Below are positions 36,610 to 45,385 of a DNA stretch of 64,000 bases, one piece after another (position 1 is the stretch's first letter; every line of letters begins with the position of its first letter). The notes below the pieces were generated by a model. That model ran no database searches, was not told where the DNA came from, and worked only from the letters and a program-made list of their open reading frames with translations. Source of the DNA: Planctomycetaceae bacterium. Its GTDB lineage: Bacteria; Planctomycetota; Phycisphaerae; SM23-33. Where the stretch lies: positions 19,769-83,768 of the forward strand of contig JBDKTA010000058.1 in NCBI GenBank assembly GCA_039680605.1, written 5' to 3'. The position numbers were made by a program, and so were the translations under genes.

Positions 36610-37236
36610 TCACTTCCCAGAAAGCACTTCTTTCACATTTGCGTTGGTGACGGTTCCTCTTTTCACGCCCTCAGATATACGGTCGACCTCTTGGTTAGCT
36701 TCGGTCAACATTAGACGATAGCGATCTAGATAATGCCCTGCCATGCGTTCGGGGGAAAAGTATATCGCCCATTTGCCATCGATCCGCGCGGCCTCAATGC
36801 CTATGCTGCTCCCATCTACTACCAGACGGGCAAGATGAGGACTTCCGTCAATTGTTATCTCACGCCCTATGCGCGCACTGCAGTCGCTCCATAGAAGAAC
36901 ACCCTGATATTGCTGACTTACGGGGTCAAACAGGTGCTCACGAAAATACTCACCTGCTTCCCTGCCAAATCTCTCAGAAAGCAACTCTTGCAGGCCATCT
37001 GATTGTGCTGAAAACTCTGCGTACGCCGCCAACATTTTGGCGGCTTCCTTTCTTAAGGCCGGTTCCAGACAGTCAAGAACAGCCCGACCATCATGGTCAC
37101 AAACTGCCTTCTGATATGAGTAGAACAGATCGCGCACACTGCCAGTCATTGCCGTGGCAAACTTCGAGTTAGAGCTGCATCCCGTCAGACATATGAACGT
37201 CAACGCAATTGCGGGGACAAGCCGATGTTGTGGCAT
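36610..37236 (-). CDS. Hypothetical lipoprotein
   Basis: 208 residues. An N-terminal lipoprotein signal with lipobox LTGC (Cys20) after a hydrophobic run ALTFICLTGC. The rest is soluble and helical with YSYQKAVCDHDGRAVLDCLEP resembling a small secreted domain that holds stable folds such as DUF4878-like; I do not recognise the family. The start ATG at 37234-37236 has GAGG upstream; an in-frame start 54 bases further out would give a leader without RBS. Composition is lower in GC than neighbours. Confidence 0.6.
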   Translation of the reverse strand: MPQHRLVPAIALTFICLTGCSSNSKFATAMTGSVRDLFYSYQKAVCDHDGRAVLDCLEPALRKEAAKMLAAYAEFSAQSDGLQELLSERFGREAGEYFREHLFDPVSQQYQGVLLWSDCSARIGREITIDGSPHLARLVVDGSSIGIEAARIDGKWAIYFSPERMAGHYLDRYRLMLTEANQEVDRISEGVKRGTVTNANVKEVLSGK

Positions 37237-37471
37237 TCTGGCTACCTCAGGGAAGAAACGGGTCAGGAAGTCAGGAACCGTTGTTTGCACACGCCATATT
37301 GTTCGGTCTCATCTCGCCATTTCGGGCGGCTTCAGCAGTGACGAGAGAACCGCCGACCGCGATTCCGATCTGTTAGACGCACGAGTGGGCCGGGTTCTTT
37401 TGGAAAAGTGAAGAATCTTTCACGTATTCGGAAGAGGGGCGGGAACGTGCCCGGGCAAGATGCCCGTGGGA

Positions 37472-37497
37472 CTCACGGGCGGGACGCCCGTGCTACT
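37472..37497. repeat. Inverted relative of the 33-bp palindromic repeat
   Basis: CTCACGGGCGGGACGCCCGTGCTAC is close to the reverse complement of the first unit at 36048-36070. It overlaps the stop codon region of the channel gene. The rest of 37237-37492 has no gene. Confidence 0.5.
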
Positions 37498-38482
37498 GGG
37501 GGCCCTGCTGGGGGCTCGTGCTGCTGACGACGCTTAGGTTCTGCCGCTCAGCCGGGCTCGTCGGCGGCGGGGGGGCGGGGGGCGGTTGCAGGCCGCTCTT
37601 GCCTTCGACGAAGTTCGTGAAGACGCGCTGGGTGGGATAGGCAATGTCGATGGCGTCCTGGCCTTCGAAGGCCTCGAGGATCGCCTCGACGAGCTCGGTG
37701 GACACCACCCGCCGACGGCGGGCGTTGGTGAGGTACCGCAGCGTCAACGTCGTGCCCTCCGGGGCCAGGGCCGTCCAGACCGACGGCTGGACCTGCTCCT
37801 GGCGAAGGGCGATGGCCATGCCGGCGTGGTGGATGGTCTGGGTGACTTCGTCCTGGTCGACGGGGCAGACGCGGTTGACGATCTCGGTCAGCAGGCTCTT
37901 GGCTTTTCGCCAGTCGCTCTCAGCGGTGATCGTCAGGGGCAGTTCGTTCCAGACGTACTCGAAGTCCTGGACATAGTTGCAGGTGACCTTCTCGAAGACC
38001 CACCCGTTGGGGATGTGCAGGATTCGCCCGGTGGCCTGGTCGGCTTGCACCCACTGGCGGATCTCGGTGACGGTGAAGGTGAACAGGCGGATGTCGATGA
38101 CGTCGCCGGCGTGGTCGCCGATCTGGACGCGGTCGCCGAGGCCGAAGGGCTTGCGCCACAGGATGTAGATCCATCCGGCGATATTGGTCAGCGGTTTCTG
38201 CAGCGCCACGGCCAAGCCCGCCGAGAACACGCCCAGGTAGACGATGATGCCCACGAAGCGTTCGAACCAGATCCGCAGCAGCACGATCACCAGCACGATG
38301 CCCAGCACGCCTTCGAGAAACTTCCGCGCGACGAACCGCTTGGCCGGATCGTCCAGCGTGCGGCGGAAGGTCCACCGCCCCAGCCATCGCAGCGCCAGGT
38401 ACACGCCCAGGGCGATCAGGATCGCCACCAGCTTCTCAACTATCCCCGAGGGCAGACCCAGCGTGTGTTCGATCCAGTCCAT
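37493..38482 (-). CDS. Mechanosensitive ion channel, MscS family
   Basis: 329 residues. Membrane segments in the first half and the pore helix FSAGLAVALQKPLTNIAGWI, followed by the cytosolic beta domain with KPFGLGDRVQIGDHAGDV and LHIPNGWVFEKV, all signatures of MscS. The C-terminal tail is long, proline-rich and low complexity (about 305-329). It releases osmolytes under hypo-osmotic shock. It begins one base after the stop of the DUF2254 gene, so the two form an operon. Confidence 0.88.
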   Translation of the reverse strand: MDWIEHTLGLPSGIVEKLVAILIALGVYLALRWLGRWTFRRTLDDPAKRFVARKFLEGVLGIVLVIVLLRIWFERFVGIIVYLGVFSAGLAVALQKPLTNIAGWIYILWRKPFGLGDRVQIGDHAGDVIDIRLFTFTVTEIRQWVQADQATGRILHIPNGWVFEKVTCNYVQDFEYVWNELPLTITAESDWRKAKSLLTEIVNRVCPVDQDEVTQTIHHAGMAIALRQEQVQPSVWTALAPEGTTLTLRYLTNARRRRVVSTELVEAILEAFEGQDAIDIAYPTQRVFTNFVEGKSGLQPPPAPPPPTSPAERQNLSVVSSTSPQQGPQ

Positions 38483-38483
38483 G

Positions 38484-39809
38484 TCAGGCGTCTTTCTGCC
38501 GCTGGGGCGGGGGCTGCCTCGAGGCCTCCAGAACGCCCTGGTAGCGCTGGCGGATCTTCTGCAGGTCCGGTCCGTCGCTGAGGACTTCCTGGGCGCCGCT
38601 GAGAAGGGACCGGGCGTGGCTGGCGATGGCCGCGAGGTCTTCCGGGCGATGGGCGCGGGTCGCCAGTTCGCCCAGCGCTTCGAGCAGGCGGATCGACGCC
38701 AGCACGTCGGTACGCACCGAGCGGCGGATGGGGCTGATGCTCATGTCGAGCATCTGCACGAACGTGACGGGATTGAGGATCAACCGCACCTTGCCCTGCC
38801 GGTCGCAGCGGCAGCGGCTGGGCGGCTCCTCCACCACCAGCTTGCACAGGGCCGGCAGCAACCGGTCGATCGAGGCGATGGCGGTATACGAGTCGTTGAG
38901 GCTCGGCGAAAGGGCGCGCATCGCCGCCTCGATCAACTGCCGCACGGCGAACGTCGTGTCCTGCGCCGGCGACTGGTGCGGGCCCATCAAGAAGGCTTGC
39001 GTGATCTTGCCGACAAGGCCGTCGTCCAGCCGATCCGGCGGAACAACCACCGCCAGGGGGCTGCCGACCAAAGCGAACTGCCCGGGCTGAACCTCCACGC
39101 CGATCAGCAGGTCGTGACGCGTCGCCAGGCGCATCAGCTCGTCCGAGTCCACGCCGTGAATGTACCCGTCGACGCGGCTGGTGATGGTTCGGCCGCCGTC
39201 CAGGGGCGGCGGCGCCGGCTGCCCGTCGCGGCCTGTCTTTTCCGGGCGCGAGCCCTCCATCGACTCCAGGAGCTCCTTGCCGATCGAGGCCAGGATGCGG
39301 TCGGCCTGAATGTCTGACGCCACGTGATGGATGAAGAAGATCAGGATCGCGAAGCTGAAGATAGCCGCGGCGATGGCCACCGTCACGCTCAGGCGGGGCG
39401 TGCTGGGTGTTCCGGAGTCGCCGGGGCCGAAACTGCTGAGCACCGCCACGCAGTAGATGAACGTTCCGATAAAGACGCCGAAACTCATCTGCAGCGCCCG
39501 ATCGCGAAGAAAGTTCAGCAGCACCCACGAGCCGTACTGGTTTGACGTCAGCGACAAAACCACGATCGTGATCGAGAACAGAACACCCGCCACCGTGATG
39601 ATGCTTCCCGACAATGTGCTCAGCAGCGACCGCGCCGCCGCAGGGTCGCCACTGTAAACCCACGGAAGGTCTTTGACCCACTGGCCATAAATCGAATCCA
39701 CCCAAAGCAGCACGACCGCGGCCGCGAGTCCTGCAATGCCCATCACGCCCGGCACGAACCAGTAGCTGGCGCGGATCTCCGACATCACGTCGAGCACGCG
39801 GACTCTCAT
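38484..39809 (-). CDS. DUF2254 membrane protein
   Basis: 441 residues with four N-terminal membrane segments. RASYWFVPGVMGIAGLAAAV, then LLSTLSGSIITVAGVLFSI and GVFIGTFIYCVAVL match the DUF2254 family, whose function is unknown. The C-terminal part is soluble with several conserved acidic and arginine residues. The ATG at 39807-39809 is chosen because RVRVLDVMSEIRASYW is the usual opening; longer frames upstream run through repeat DNA. Confidence 0.85.
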   Translation of the reverse strand: MRVRVLDVMSEIRASYWFVPGVMGIAGLAAAVVLLWVDSIYGQWVKDLPWVYSGDPAAARSLLSTLSGSIITVAGVLFSITIVVLSLTSNQYGSWVLLNFLRDRALQMSFGVFIGTFIYCVAVLSSFGPGDSGTPSTPRLSVTVAIAAAIFSFAILIFFIHHVASDIQADRILASIGKELLESMEGSRPEKTGRDGQPAPPPLDGGRTITSRVDGYIHGVDSDELMRLATRHDLLIGVEVQPGQFALVGSPLAVVVPPDRLDDGLVGKITQAFLMGPHQSPAQDTTFAVRQLIEAAMRALSPSLNDSYTAIASIDRLLPALCKLVVEEPPSRCRCDRQGKVRLILNPVTFVQMLDMSISPIRRSVRTDVLASIRLLEALGELATRAHRPEDLAAIASHARSLLSGAQEVLSDGPDLQKIRQRYQGVLEASRQPPPQRQKDA

Positions 39810-39849
39810 GTGGTTGCCCCCCAAAGCCGATGGCGAGAAATTATAGTGG

Positions 39850-40135
39850 CTCGTCCCAATCCCGCACTCCCCGTCCCCGGCATTGAACAGCAACAACCGA
39901 CGACGAGGACGAGGACGAGGACGATAAGAAGATACTCCCCGTCCCCGTCTTCGTTTCAATCCTCTTAATCCTCTCAATCCCCTCAATCCCGCACTCCCCG
40001 TCCCCGGGCTGAAAAGAAAAAACCGACGACGAGGACGAGGACGAGGACGATCCCCACCGATCTGCCCCGTCCCTGTCTTTGTCTTAATCCTCTTAATCCT
40101 CTCAATCCCGTAAATCCCGCACTCCCCTCCCCGAC
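39850..40135. repeat. Minus-orientation copies of the 140-bp GGGGACGGGG repeat
   Basis: Two full units and a partial unit on the minus strand. Each unit has GGGGACGGGGAGTGCGGGAT, a stretch AGAGGATTAAGAGGATTAA, then AAGACGGGGACGGGG and a hexanucleotide run of CCTCGT followed by GTCGTCGG. This array fills the gap between the DUF2254 gene and arfB (39810-40167); no gene is seen in it. Confidence 0.85.
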
Positions 40136-40167
40136 GACTGTTGCCCCGGCGAGCGGGCGCGGGCACA

Positions 40168-40605
40168 ATGGAGAGGATGATTCAGATTACCCCGGCCATC
40201 TCGATCGACGAACGCGACCTGCACGTGGACTTCATCCGCAGCGCCGGTCCGGGCGGGCAGAACGTCAACAAGGTCTCGACGGCAGTGCAGCTTCGCTTCA
40301 ACCTCGCCGCAACCCAGACGCTCAGCGAGGGCGTGCGCAGCCGGTTGAAGGCGCTGGCCGGTCGGCGCGTCAACGCGGCTGGGGAACTGATCATCGAGGC
40401 GCGGCGGTTCCGCACGCAGGGCGCCAACCGCCAGGACGCCATCGAGCGCCTCGCGGCGCTGATCCGGGCGGCCGCCCGCCCGCCGCGCCGGCGCAAGGCC
40501 ACCAAACCCTCGGCGGCCTCGAAACGCAAACGCCTGGAATCGAAGCGCCGCCGCGCGGCGACGAAGTCCACCCGCGGGCGGGCAGTGCGCGATTACGAGG
40601 AGTGA
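40168..40605 (+). CDS. arfB: Peptidyl-tRNA hydrolase ArfB-type release factor (ribosome rescue)
   Basis: 145 residues with the RF domain: RSAGPGGQNVNKVSTAVQLR contains the GGQ that hydrolyses peptidyl-tRNA on stalled ribosomes, and a basic C-terminal tail (RRKATKPSAASKRK and following) that would enter the empty mRNA channel. No codon-recognition domain is present, so it is not a normal release factor. The ATG at 40168 is preferred over the one nine bases later because of typical spacing. Repeat arrays flank it on both sides. Confidence 0.9.
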   Translation: MERMIQITPAISIDERDLHVDFIRSAGPGGQNVNKVSTAVQLRFNLAATQTLSEGVRSRLKALAGRRVNAAGELIIEARRFRTQGANRQDAIERLAALIRAAARPPRRRKATKPSAASKRKRLESKRRRAATKSTRGRAVRDYEE

Positions 40606-40616
40606 GCGGATTCAAG

Positions 40617-40860
40617 AACGGGGACGGGGAGTGCGGGATTGAGGGGATTGAGAGGATTAAGAGGATTAAGACAAAGACGGGGACGGGGATCGGTTTTTTC
40701 GTCCTCGTCCTCGTCGTCGGTTGTTGCTGTTCAATGCCGGGGACGGGGAGTGCGGGATTGGGATGGGATTGAGAGGATTAAGAGGATTAAGACAAAGACG
40801 GGGACGGGGCAGATGGACGGGGATTGGTTTTTTCGTCCTCGTCCTCGTCCCGCGCGTCCG
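40617..40860. repeat. Two plus-orientation units of the 140-bp repeat
   Basis: Units begin at about 40617 and 40739, each with GGGACGGGGAGTGCGGGAT and the CGTCCTCGTCCTCGTC run. The space 40606-40957 otherwise holds only the candidate promoter and RBS of the BRO-domain gene. Confidence 0.85.
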
Positions 40861-40890
40861 TCACCACCCTCGGCCCCGCCATGGCCCAAC

Positions 40891-40919
40891 TTGACAGCAT
40901 CACTGTGGTGATCTAGATT
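40891..40919 (+). promoter_or_regulatory. Candidate promoter with palindromic operator for the BRO-domain gene
   Basis: TTGACA (40891-40896), 17-base spacer, TAGATT (40914-40919). The spacer contains ATCACTGTGGTGAT (40899-40912), a 5-bp inverted repeat with a 4-base centre, in the position of an operator. The product it would control carries a putative DNA-binding domain, so autoregulation is possible. Confidence 0.5.
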
Positions 40920-40957
40920 GTGCCACAGAAACGGGATCGAGACAGGGAGACCCAATC

Positions 40958-41830
40958 ATGGCTGACATGAGCGAAGAACACCCCTCCGACGCGCAGGGAA
41001 AGATCGTTGTCTTCGGGGCCAGAAAGATTCGCCGCATCTGGCATCAGGAGCAATGGTTCTTCTCGGTGGTGGATATCATTGCGGCCTTGACCGACAGCGA
41101 GAATCCGCGCAACTACTGGAATATGTTGAAGGCCCGCGAGAAGAAACAGAGCCAGGTTCAGTTGTCCACATTTTGTGTACAACTGAAACTAACTTCGGCT
41201 GACGGAAAGGCTTACAAGACCGACTGCGTCAACACCGAGGCCGCCTTCCGCGTCATTCAATCCATCCCCAGCCCCAAGGCCGAGCCCTTCAAGCAGTGGC
41301 TGGCCAAGGTCGGCTATCAGCGCGTCCAGGAAATCGAGAACCCAGAACTGGCCCAGCAGCGGATGCGGGAACTCTACCGGCAAAAGGGGTATCCCAATGA
41401 CTGGATCGAAAAACGCGTCCGGGGCATTGCCGTCCGCGACGAACTGACCGATGAGTGGCGCCAGCGAGGCATCGCCGACTCCAACGACTTTGCCATTCTG
41501 ACGGCCGAGATCTCCAAAGCGACCTTCGGTCTGACCCCGGCGGACTACAAGAAGCTCAAGGGCCTGCGCCGCGAAAACCTGCGCGACCACATGACCGACC
41601 TGGAACTCATATTCACCATGCTGGGCGAGGCCGCTACCACCGAAATCGCCCGCAATACCGACGCTCAGGGATTCGTCCCGAATAAAGACGCCGCCCGCGA
41701 AGGCGGAACGGTGGCCGGCAACGCCCGCAGGCAACTCGAGGCAAAATCAGGCCGAAGAGTCGTCACCCGGCGCAATTACCTTGAGCAAAAGCCCAGCCAC
41801 AAAGCGTTGCCCAAACAGCGCCGGGAATAA
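40958..41830 (+). CDS. BRO N-terminal domain protein, DinD/antirepressor-like
   Basis: 290 residues. The N-terminal KIRRIWHQEQWFFSVVDII begins a BRO-type domain found in phage antirepressors and in DinD-like proteins; NTEAAFRVIQSIPSPKAE and FKQWLAKVGYQRVQEIENPE are also typical. The C-terminal half has ELIFTMLGEAATTEIARN as in DinD. Such genes are often mobile. It is flanked on both sides by arrays of the 140-bp repeat, which suggests a recently inserted or rearranged locus. AGGGAGAC precedes the ATG. Confidence 0.85.
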   Translation: MADMSEEHPSDAQGKIVVFGARKIRRIWHQEQWFFSVVDIIAALTDSENPRNYWNMLKAREKKQSQVQLSTFCVQLKLTSADGKAYKTDCVNTEAAFRVIQSIPSPKAEPFKQWLAKVGYQRVQEIENPELAQQRMRELYRQKGYPNDWIEKRVRGIAVRDELTDEWRQRGIADSNDFAILTAEISKATFGLTPADYKKLKGLRRENLRDHMTDLELIFTMLGEAATTEIARNTDAQGFVPNKDAAREGGTVAGNARRQLEAKSGRRVVTRRNYLEQKPSHKALPKQRRE

Positions 41831-41858
41831 GACAGGCAGACTCAATCATTCTCCCAGC

Positions 41859-42277
41859 CCGGGGACAGGGAGTGCGGGATTTAGGGGATTGAGAGGATTA
41901 AGAGGATTAAAACAAAGACGGGGACGGGGCAGATTGACGGGGATCGGTTTTTTTCGTCCTCGTCCTCGTCCTCGTCGTCGGTTGTTGCTGTTCAATGCCT
42001 GGGACGGGGAGTGCGGGATTGGGACCTGATTGAGAGGATTAAGAGGATTAAGACAAAGACCGGGACGGGGCAGATCGACGGGGATCGGTTTTTTTCGTCC
42101 TCGTCCTCGTCCTCGTCGTCGGTTGTTGCTGTTCAATGCCGGGGACGGGGAGTGCGGGATTGGGATGGGATTGAGAGGATTAAGAGGATTAAGACAAAGA
42201 CCGGGACGGGGCAGATGGACGGGGATCGGTTTTTTTCGTCCTCGTCCTTCGTCGTCGGTTGTTTCTTTTCGAAGACC
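41859..42277. repeat. Three tandem plus-orientation units of the 140-bp repeat
   Basis: Units start near 41859, 42000 and 42140, about 140 bp apart, each with GTGCGGGAT, AGAGGATTAAGAGGATTAA, GGGACGGGGCAGAT and a TTTTTTCGTCCTCGTCCTC run ending GTTGTTGCTGTTCAATGCC. They fill the 498-bp space 41831-42328. No gene is visible in it; open frames there are repeat-derived. Confidence 0.9.
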
Positions 42278-42328
42278 GCTGCGAACTATAATACTCCTGT
42301 CGGGCACACACCAAGAGGGGAGACAGTC

Positions 42329-42655
42329 ATGAAAGCCAGCAGGTACTATGTCGTGGCCACCTATCGCGTCGGCGACTTCAACCAGTTCAAGGACGAGTTC
42401 GACCAGGCGCAGGACATGCTCCAGTCGATGGGCGGGTTCAAGAAGACTTACCTCAATCGCGGACTGGACGATCCCAACCTGATCGTCATCGTCCACGAGT
42501 GCGGCAGTCTGCAGAAGGCCCGCGACTTCTATGACTCGCAGGAATTCAAGCAGTGCCTGGACAAGGCCGGCATCGTCGAAAAACCCCAGGTGTCCTTCGT
42601 CGAAGAACTCTGGCGAACGCCGCAACTGGCCATGGCAGACGCCCGGCCGGAATAG
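42329..42655 (+). CDS. Small protein, possibly dimeric alpha/beta-barrel (NIPSNAP/monooxygenase-like)
   Basis: 108 residues, no signal or membrane segment. MKASRYYVVATYRVGDFNQ starts a beta-alpha-beta pattern with a later LIVIVHECGSLQKARDFYD and DKAGIVEKP, which resembles the dimeric ferredoxin-like fold of antibiotic monooxygenases and related small enzymes. There is no catalytic motif I can name. AAGAGGGGAGA precedes the ATG. It begins 50 bp after the last repeat unit and is 20 bp upstream of the next small gene. Confidence 0.5.
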   Translation: MKASRYYVVATYRVGDFNQFKDEFDQAQDMLQSMGGFKKTYLNRGLDDPNLIVIVHECGSLQKARDFYDSQEFKQCLDKAGIVEKPQVSFVEELWRTPQLAMADARPE

Positions 42656-42675
42656 TCGGCCAGGGGGGGGCGATC

Positions 42676-42915
42676 ATGCTTGTGCTGTTTCAATTTGAAG
42701 AGTGCGAGAACTCGCAACCGGTTCGGCGGCGGCTGACGGAACTGGGGGTTGACTTCGTCAGCATCAACGCCCCGCAGGGACACCCGGAGAAAGACCAGGT
42801 CATGACGCGGCTCTTCGGCAGCGCCAAGACGCCGGCCTTGTGGGACACGCGGACCGGGGCGCTGGTCCAGGGCGAGCAGAGTTGTCTTGAATATGTCAAT
42901 GAGCATTGGCGGTGA
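42676..42915 (+). CDS. Glutaredoxin/GST N-terminal-like small protein
   Basis: 79 residues. The beta-alpha-beta-alpha pattern with LFQFEECENSQPVRRRLTE, then VDFVSINAP and a cis-Pro-like TPALWD, resembles glutaredoxins and the N-terminal domain of glutathione S-transferases. The CPYC site is changed to CENS, so a monothiol or non-redox role is likely. The start ATG at 42676 is the only reasonable one. Spacing of 20 bp to the gene upstream suggests an operon. Confidence 0.55.
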   Translation: MLVLFQFEECENSQPVRRRLTELGVDFVSINAPQGHPEKDQVMTRLFGSAKTPALWDTRTGALVQGEQSCLEYVNEHWR

Positions 42916-43035
42916 AACTCTTCTTAAGAAGATGCTAAGCCGCAAGCGGCTCGGTCGCTTGGGGCCTGGCGTCTTGTGAGCTTAAAGCCCGCGCGGTTTC
43001 GCAATCGGCGCGGCGTTTTGCTATGCTTGCACCTC

Positions 43036-45063
43036 ATGACGGTGCGGGCGATTATTCTGGCGGCGTTTGGAGCGGCGTTTATCGCCACGGTCGGCTATTT
43101 CAACGACCAGGTCCCGCGCCTGAACCATTTCGTGGGCAATCAGTTCCCGATCGTGGTGTTCTTTCCGCTGATCATTTTTGCGCTGCTGATCAACCCGCTG
43201 CTGCGCCGCGTCAAGGCGCGGTGGATGCTTTCGGGGGCCGAAATCGCCGTGGTGACCGCTCTGCTGCTGGCGGCATGCAACATCCCCGGCTCGGGATTCA
43301 TGCGCTGGTGGAGCCGCCAGGCGGCGCTGCCGGCGGTCAGCAACCTCAAGGAACTCAGTTGGCGCAAGAGCGAAGCCCTGAGCTACGTCCCGGCGGCGCT
43401 GCTGCTCAATGGCGGGCGCTACGAGGCGTCGATCAACGACAGCTTCGTCAGCGGCAGCGGGGGGGCGAGGGTCTCGCTGGAGCAGTTGCCCTGGCGGGCG
43501 TGGACCGGGCCCATCGCAAGCTGGGTGCCGGTGGCGCTGCTTTTTGCCGGCGCGTCGATCTGCCTGGCGCTGATCGTACACCGCCCCTGGTCGACGCAGG
43601 AGCGCCTGCCGTACCCGGTAGCGCAGTTCGCCGGCGCGTTCATCAACTCGCCGCGCGCGATCTTCACCAACCGCCTGTTCTGGGTCGCGGCGGCGTCGAT
43701 CTTTGTGCTGCACGTGGCCAACGGTTCGTACCTGTGGGCGATGGGCCAAAGCCCGCGCGACGTGCTGGCGTGGGATTTCTCAGCGCCGTTCGCCCAGACG
43801 TTCCCGGCGTTCTGGGACATGATCTCGACGGTCCCCTGGGGCGGCAACTCGGTGCTGTACTTCCCCATTTATCCGACGCTGGTGGCGTTCGCGTGCTTTG
43901 TGGCCGCCGATGTGAGCCTGTCGATCGGCCTGAGCGTGGCGGCCTGGTCGCTGGCGGGATACGTGCTGGTGCTGACGGGGGTGAAGTTCGAGTGGGTGGC
44001 GCTCGAAGGGGGCGTGGGACCCTGGCAGAGCGCCGGCTCGTGCATCGCGTTGGCGATGGCGATGGCGTACTTCGGGCGCCGGCACTACTGGAACCTGCTG
44101 CGCCGGGCGTTCTGCGCCGGCGGCAAGAACGTCCTGGGGCATGAAGTCTGGGCGGCACGCGTGCTGCTGCTATGCACGGCCGGCCTGACCGCCATCCTGG
44201 CGGCGTGGGGCGTGGCGTGGCCGGTGGCGCTGCTGGGGGTGCTGCTGGTGCTGCTGGCGTATATCGTGGTGGCGCGGATCACCGTCGAGTCGGGCGTGTT
44301 CCTGGTGCAGTTGCAGTGGCTGCCGATAGCGGTGGTGCTGGGGCTGCTGGGCGCCGAAGCGACCGGCCTAAGGGCTATCGCTGTGCTGGGGATGGTGAGT
44401 TTCATCTTCTGCGCCGAGGTGCGCGAGTGCCTGACGCCGCTGGTGCTCAACGGCCTGCGCCTGACGGATCCGTCGCGCATCGGCGGCGGGCGCGTCGGCG
44501 CCATGAGCATGGTTGTGCTGGTGATTGCCCTGGCGGTTGCGGTGCCCGCCGGGCTGTGGGTGGATCACAACTACGGCGTGCAGCGGGGCGAAGGGTTCTC
44601 CCAGGCGGCGCCGCACTACCTGTTCACTGCTGTCGCGCGGGCCAGCGGAGATCTGGTCGCCTCGCGTCAACTGGAAGCCTCGGACGCGCTGGCGCCGCTG
44701 GAGCGCCTGGCGGCCGCCAATCCCGATTCGCGCTGCCTGTGGGCGTTGGCCGGCGGGGCGGCGGTCGTCGCGGCGCTGGTGTGGCTGCGCCTGAGGCTGA
44801 CGTGGTGGCCGATTCATCCGATCCTGTTTCTGGTCTGGGGCACGTGGGCGATGCGCGTGGCGGCGTTTTCGTTTCTGCTGGGGTGGGCGATCAAGACCGT
44901 CTGCGCCCGCATGGGCGTGCGGGTGGCGACGCTGAGGCTGCTGATGATCGGCGTGATCGCCGGCGACCTGGCCGGCGGCGTGGCCTGGATGATCCTGGGA
45001 GCCGTCTACTTCGCCCTGACCGGCGAGACGCCGATGCGGTATCACGTATTCCCGGGCGGCTAA
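43036..45063 (+). CDS. Large multi-pass membrane protein, DUF6785/DUF6784-like, paralogue 1
   Basis: 675 residues with about fourteen membrane segments. The N-terminus IATVGYFNDQVPRLNHFVGN and the C-terminal TWWPIHPILFLVWGTW and MIGVIAGDLAGG are nearly shared with the paralogue at 45386. Such pairs in planctomycetes are related to oligopeptide-transporter-like (OPT) membrane proteins; substrate and direction are unknown. The ATG at 43036 aligns with the paralogue; a GTG 60 bases upstream is in frame. The gap 42916-43035 has no gene. Confidence 0.65.
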   Translation: MTVRAIILAAFGAAFIATVGYFNDQVPRLNHFVGNQFPIVVFFPLIIFALLINPLLRRVKARWMLSGAEIAVVTALLLAACNIPGSGFMRWWSRQAALPAVSNLKELSWRKSEALSYVPAALLLNGGRYEASINDSFVSGSGGARVSLEQLPWRAWTGPIASWVPVALLFAGASICLALIVHRPWSTQERLPYPVAQFAGAFINSPRAIFTNRLFWVAAASIFVLHVANGSYLWAMGQSPRDVLAWDFSAPFAQTFPAFWDMISTVPWGGNSVLYFPIYPTLVAFACFVAADVSLSIGLSVAAWSLAGYVLVLTGVKFEWVALEGGVGPWQSAGSCIALAMAMAYFGRRHYWNLLRRAFCAGGKNVLGHEVWAARVLLLCTAGLTAILAAWGVAWPVALLGVLLVLLAYIVVARITVESGVFLVQLQWLPIAVVLGLLGAEATGLRAIAVLGMVSFIFCAEVRECLTPLVLNGLRLTDPSRIGGGRVGAMSMVVLVIALAVAVPAGLWVDHNYGVQRGEGFSQAAPHYLFTAVARASGDLVASRQLEASDALAPLERLAAANPDSRCLWALAGGAAVVAALVWLRLRLTWWPIHPILFLVWGTWAMRVAAFSFLLGWAIKTVCARMGVRVATLRLLMIGVIAGDLAGGVAWMILGAVYFALTGETPMRYHVFPGG

Positions 45064-45065
45064 CT

Positions 45066-45325
45066 TCGGGGACGGGGACGGGGACGGGGAGTGCGGGATT
45101 GGGACGGGATTGAGAGGATTGAGAGGATTAAAACAAAAGACGGACGAGGATTGGTTTTTTCGTCCTCGTCCTCGTCGTCGGTTGTTGCTGTTCAATGCCC
45201 GGGGACGGGGAGTGCGGGATTGGGATGGGATTGAGAGGATTAAGAGGATTGAAAACAAGGACGGGGACGGAAAGAGTCTTCTGTTCGTCCTCGTCCTCGT
45301 CGTCGGTTTTTTCTTTTCAGGGCCC
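45066..45325. repeat. Two units of the 140-bp repeat between the membrane paralogues
   Basis: Units at about 45066 and 45200 with GTGCGGGATTGGGA, AGGATTGAGAGGATTAA and the CGTCCTCGTCCTCGTC run; the second is more diverged (GAAAACAAGGACGGG). They fill most of the 322-bp space 45064-45385; the last 60 bp carry no start signal except the GTG at 45386. Confidence 0.85.
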
Positions 45326-45385
45326 GTGGAGGGAGAAGGACGACCGTGAACATCAATTCCCCCACGCGGTCTTTTCTGTTACTTT

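Noticed and set aside
41859..42277. Coding tandem repeats
   Set aside because: Open frames run through in several frames in both orientations, have no RBS, and the repeat is strictly intergenic.
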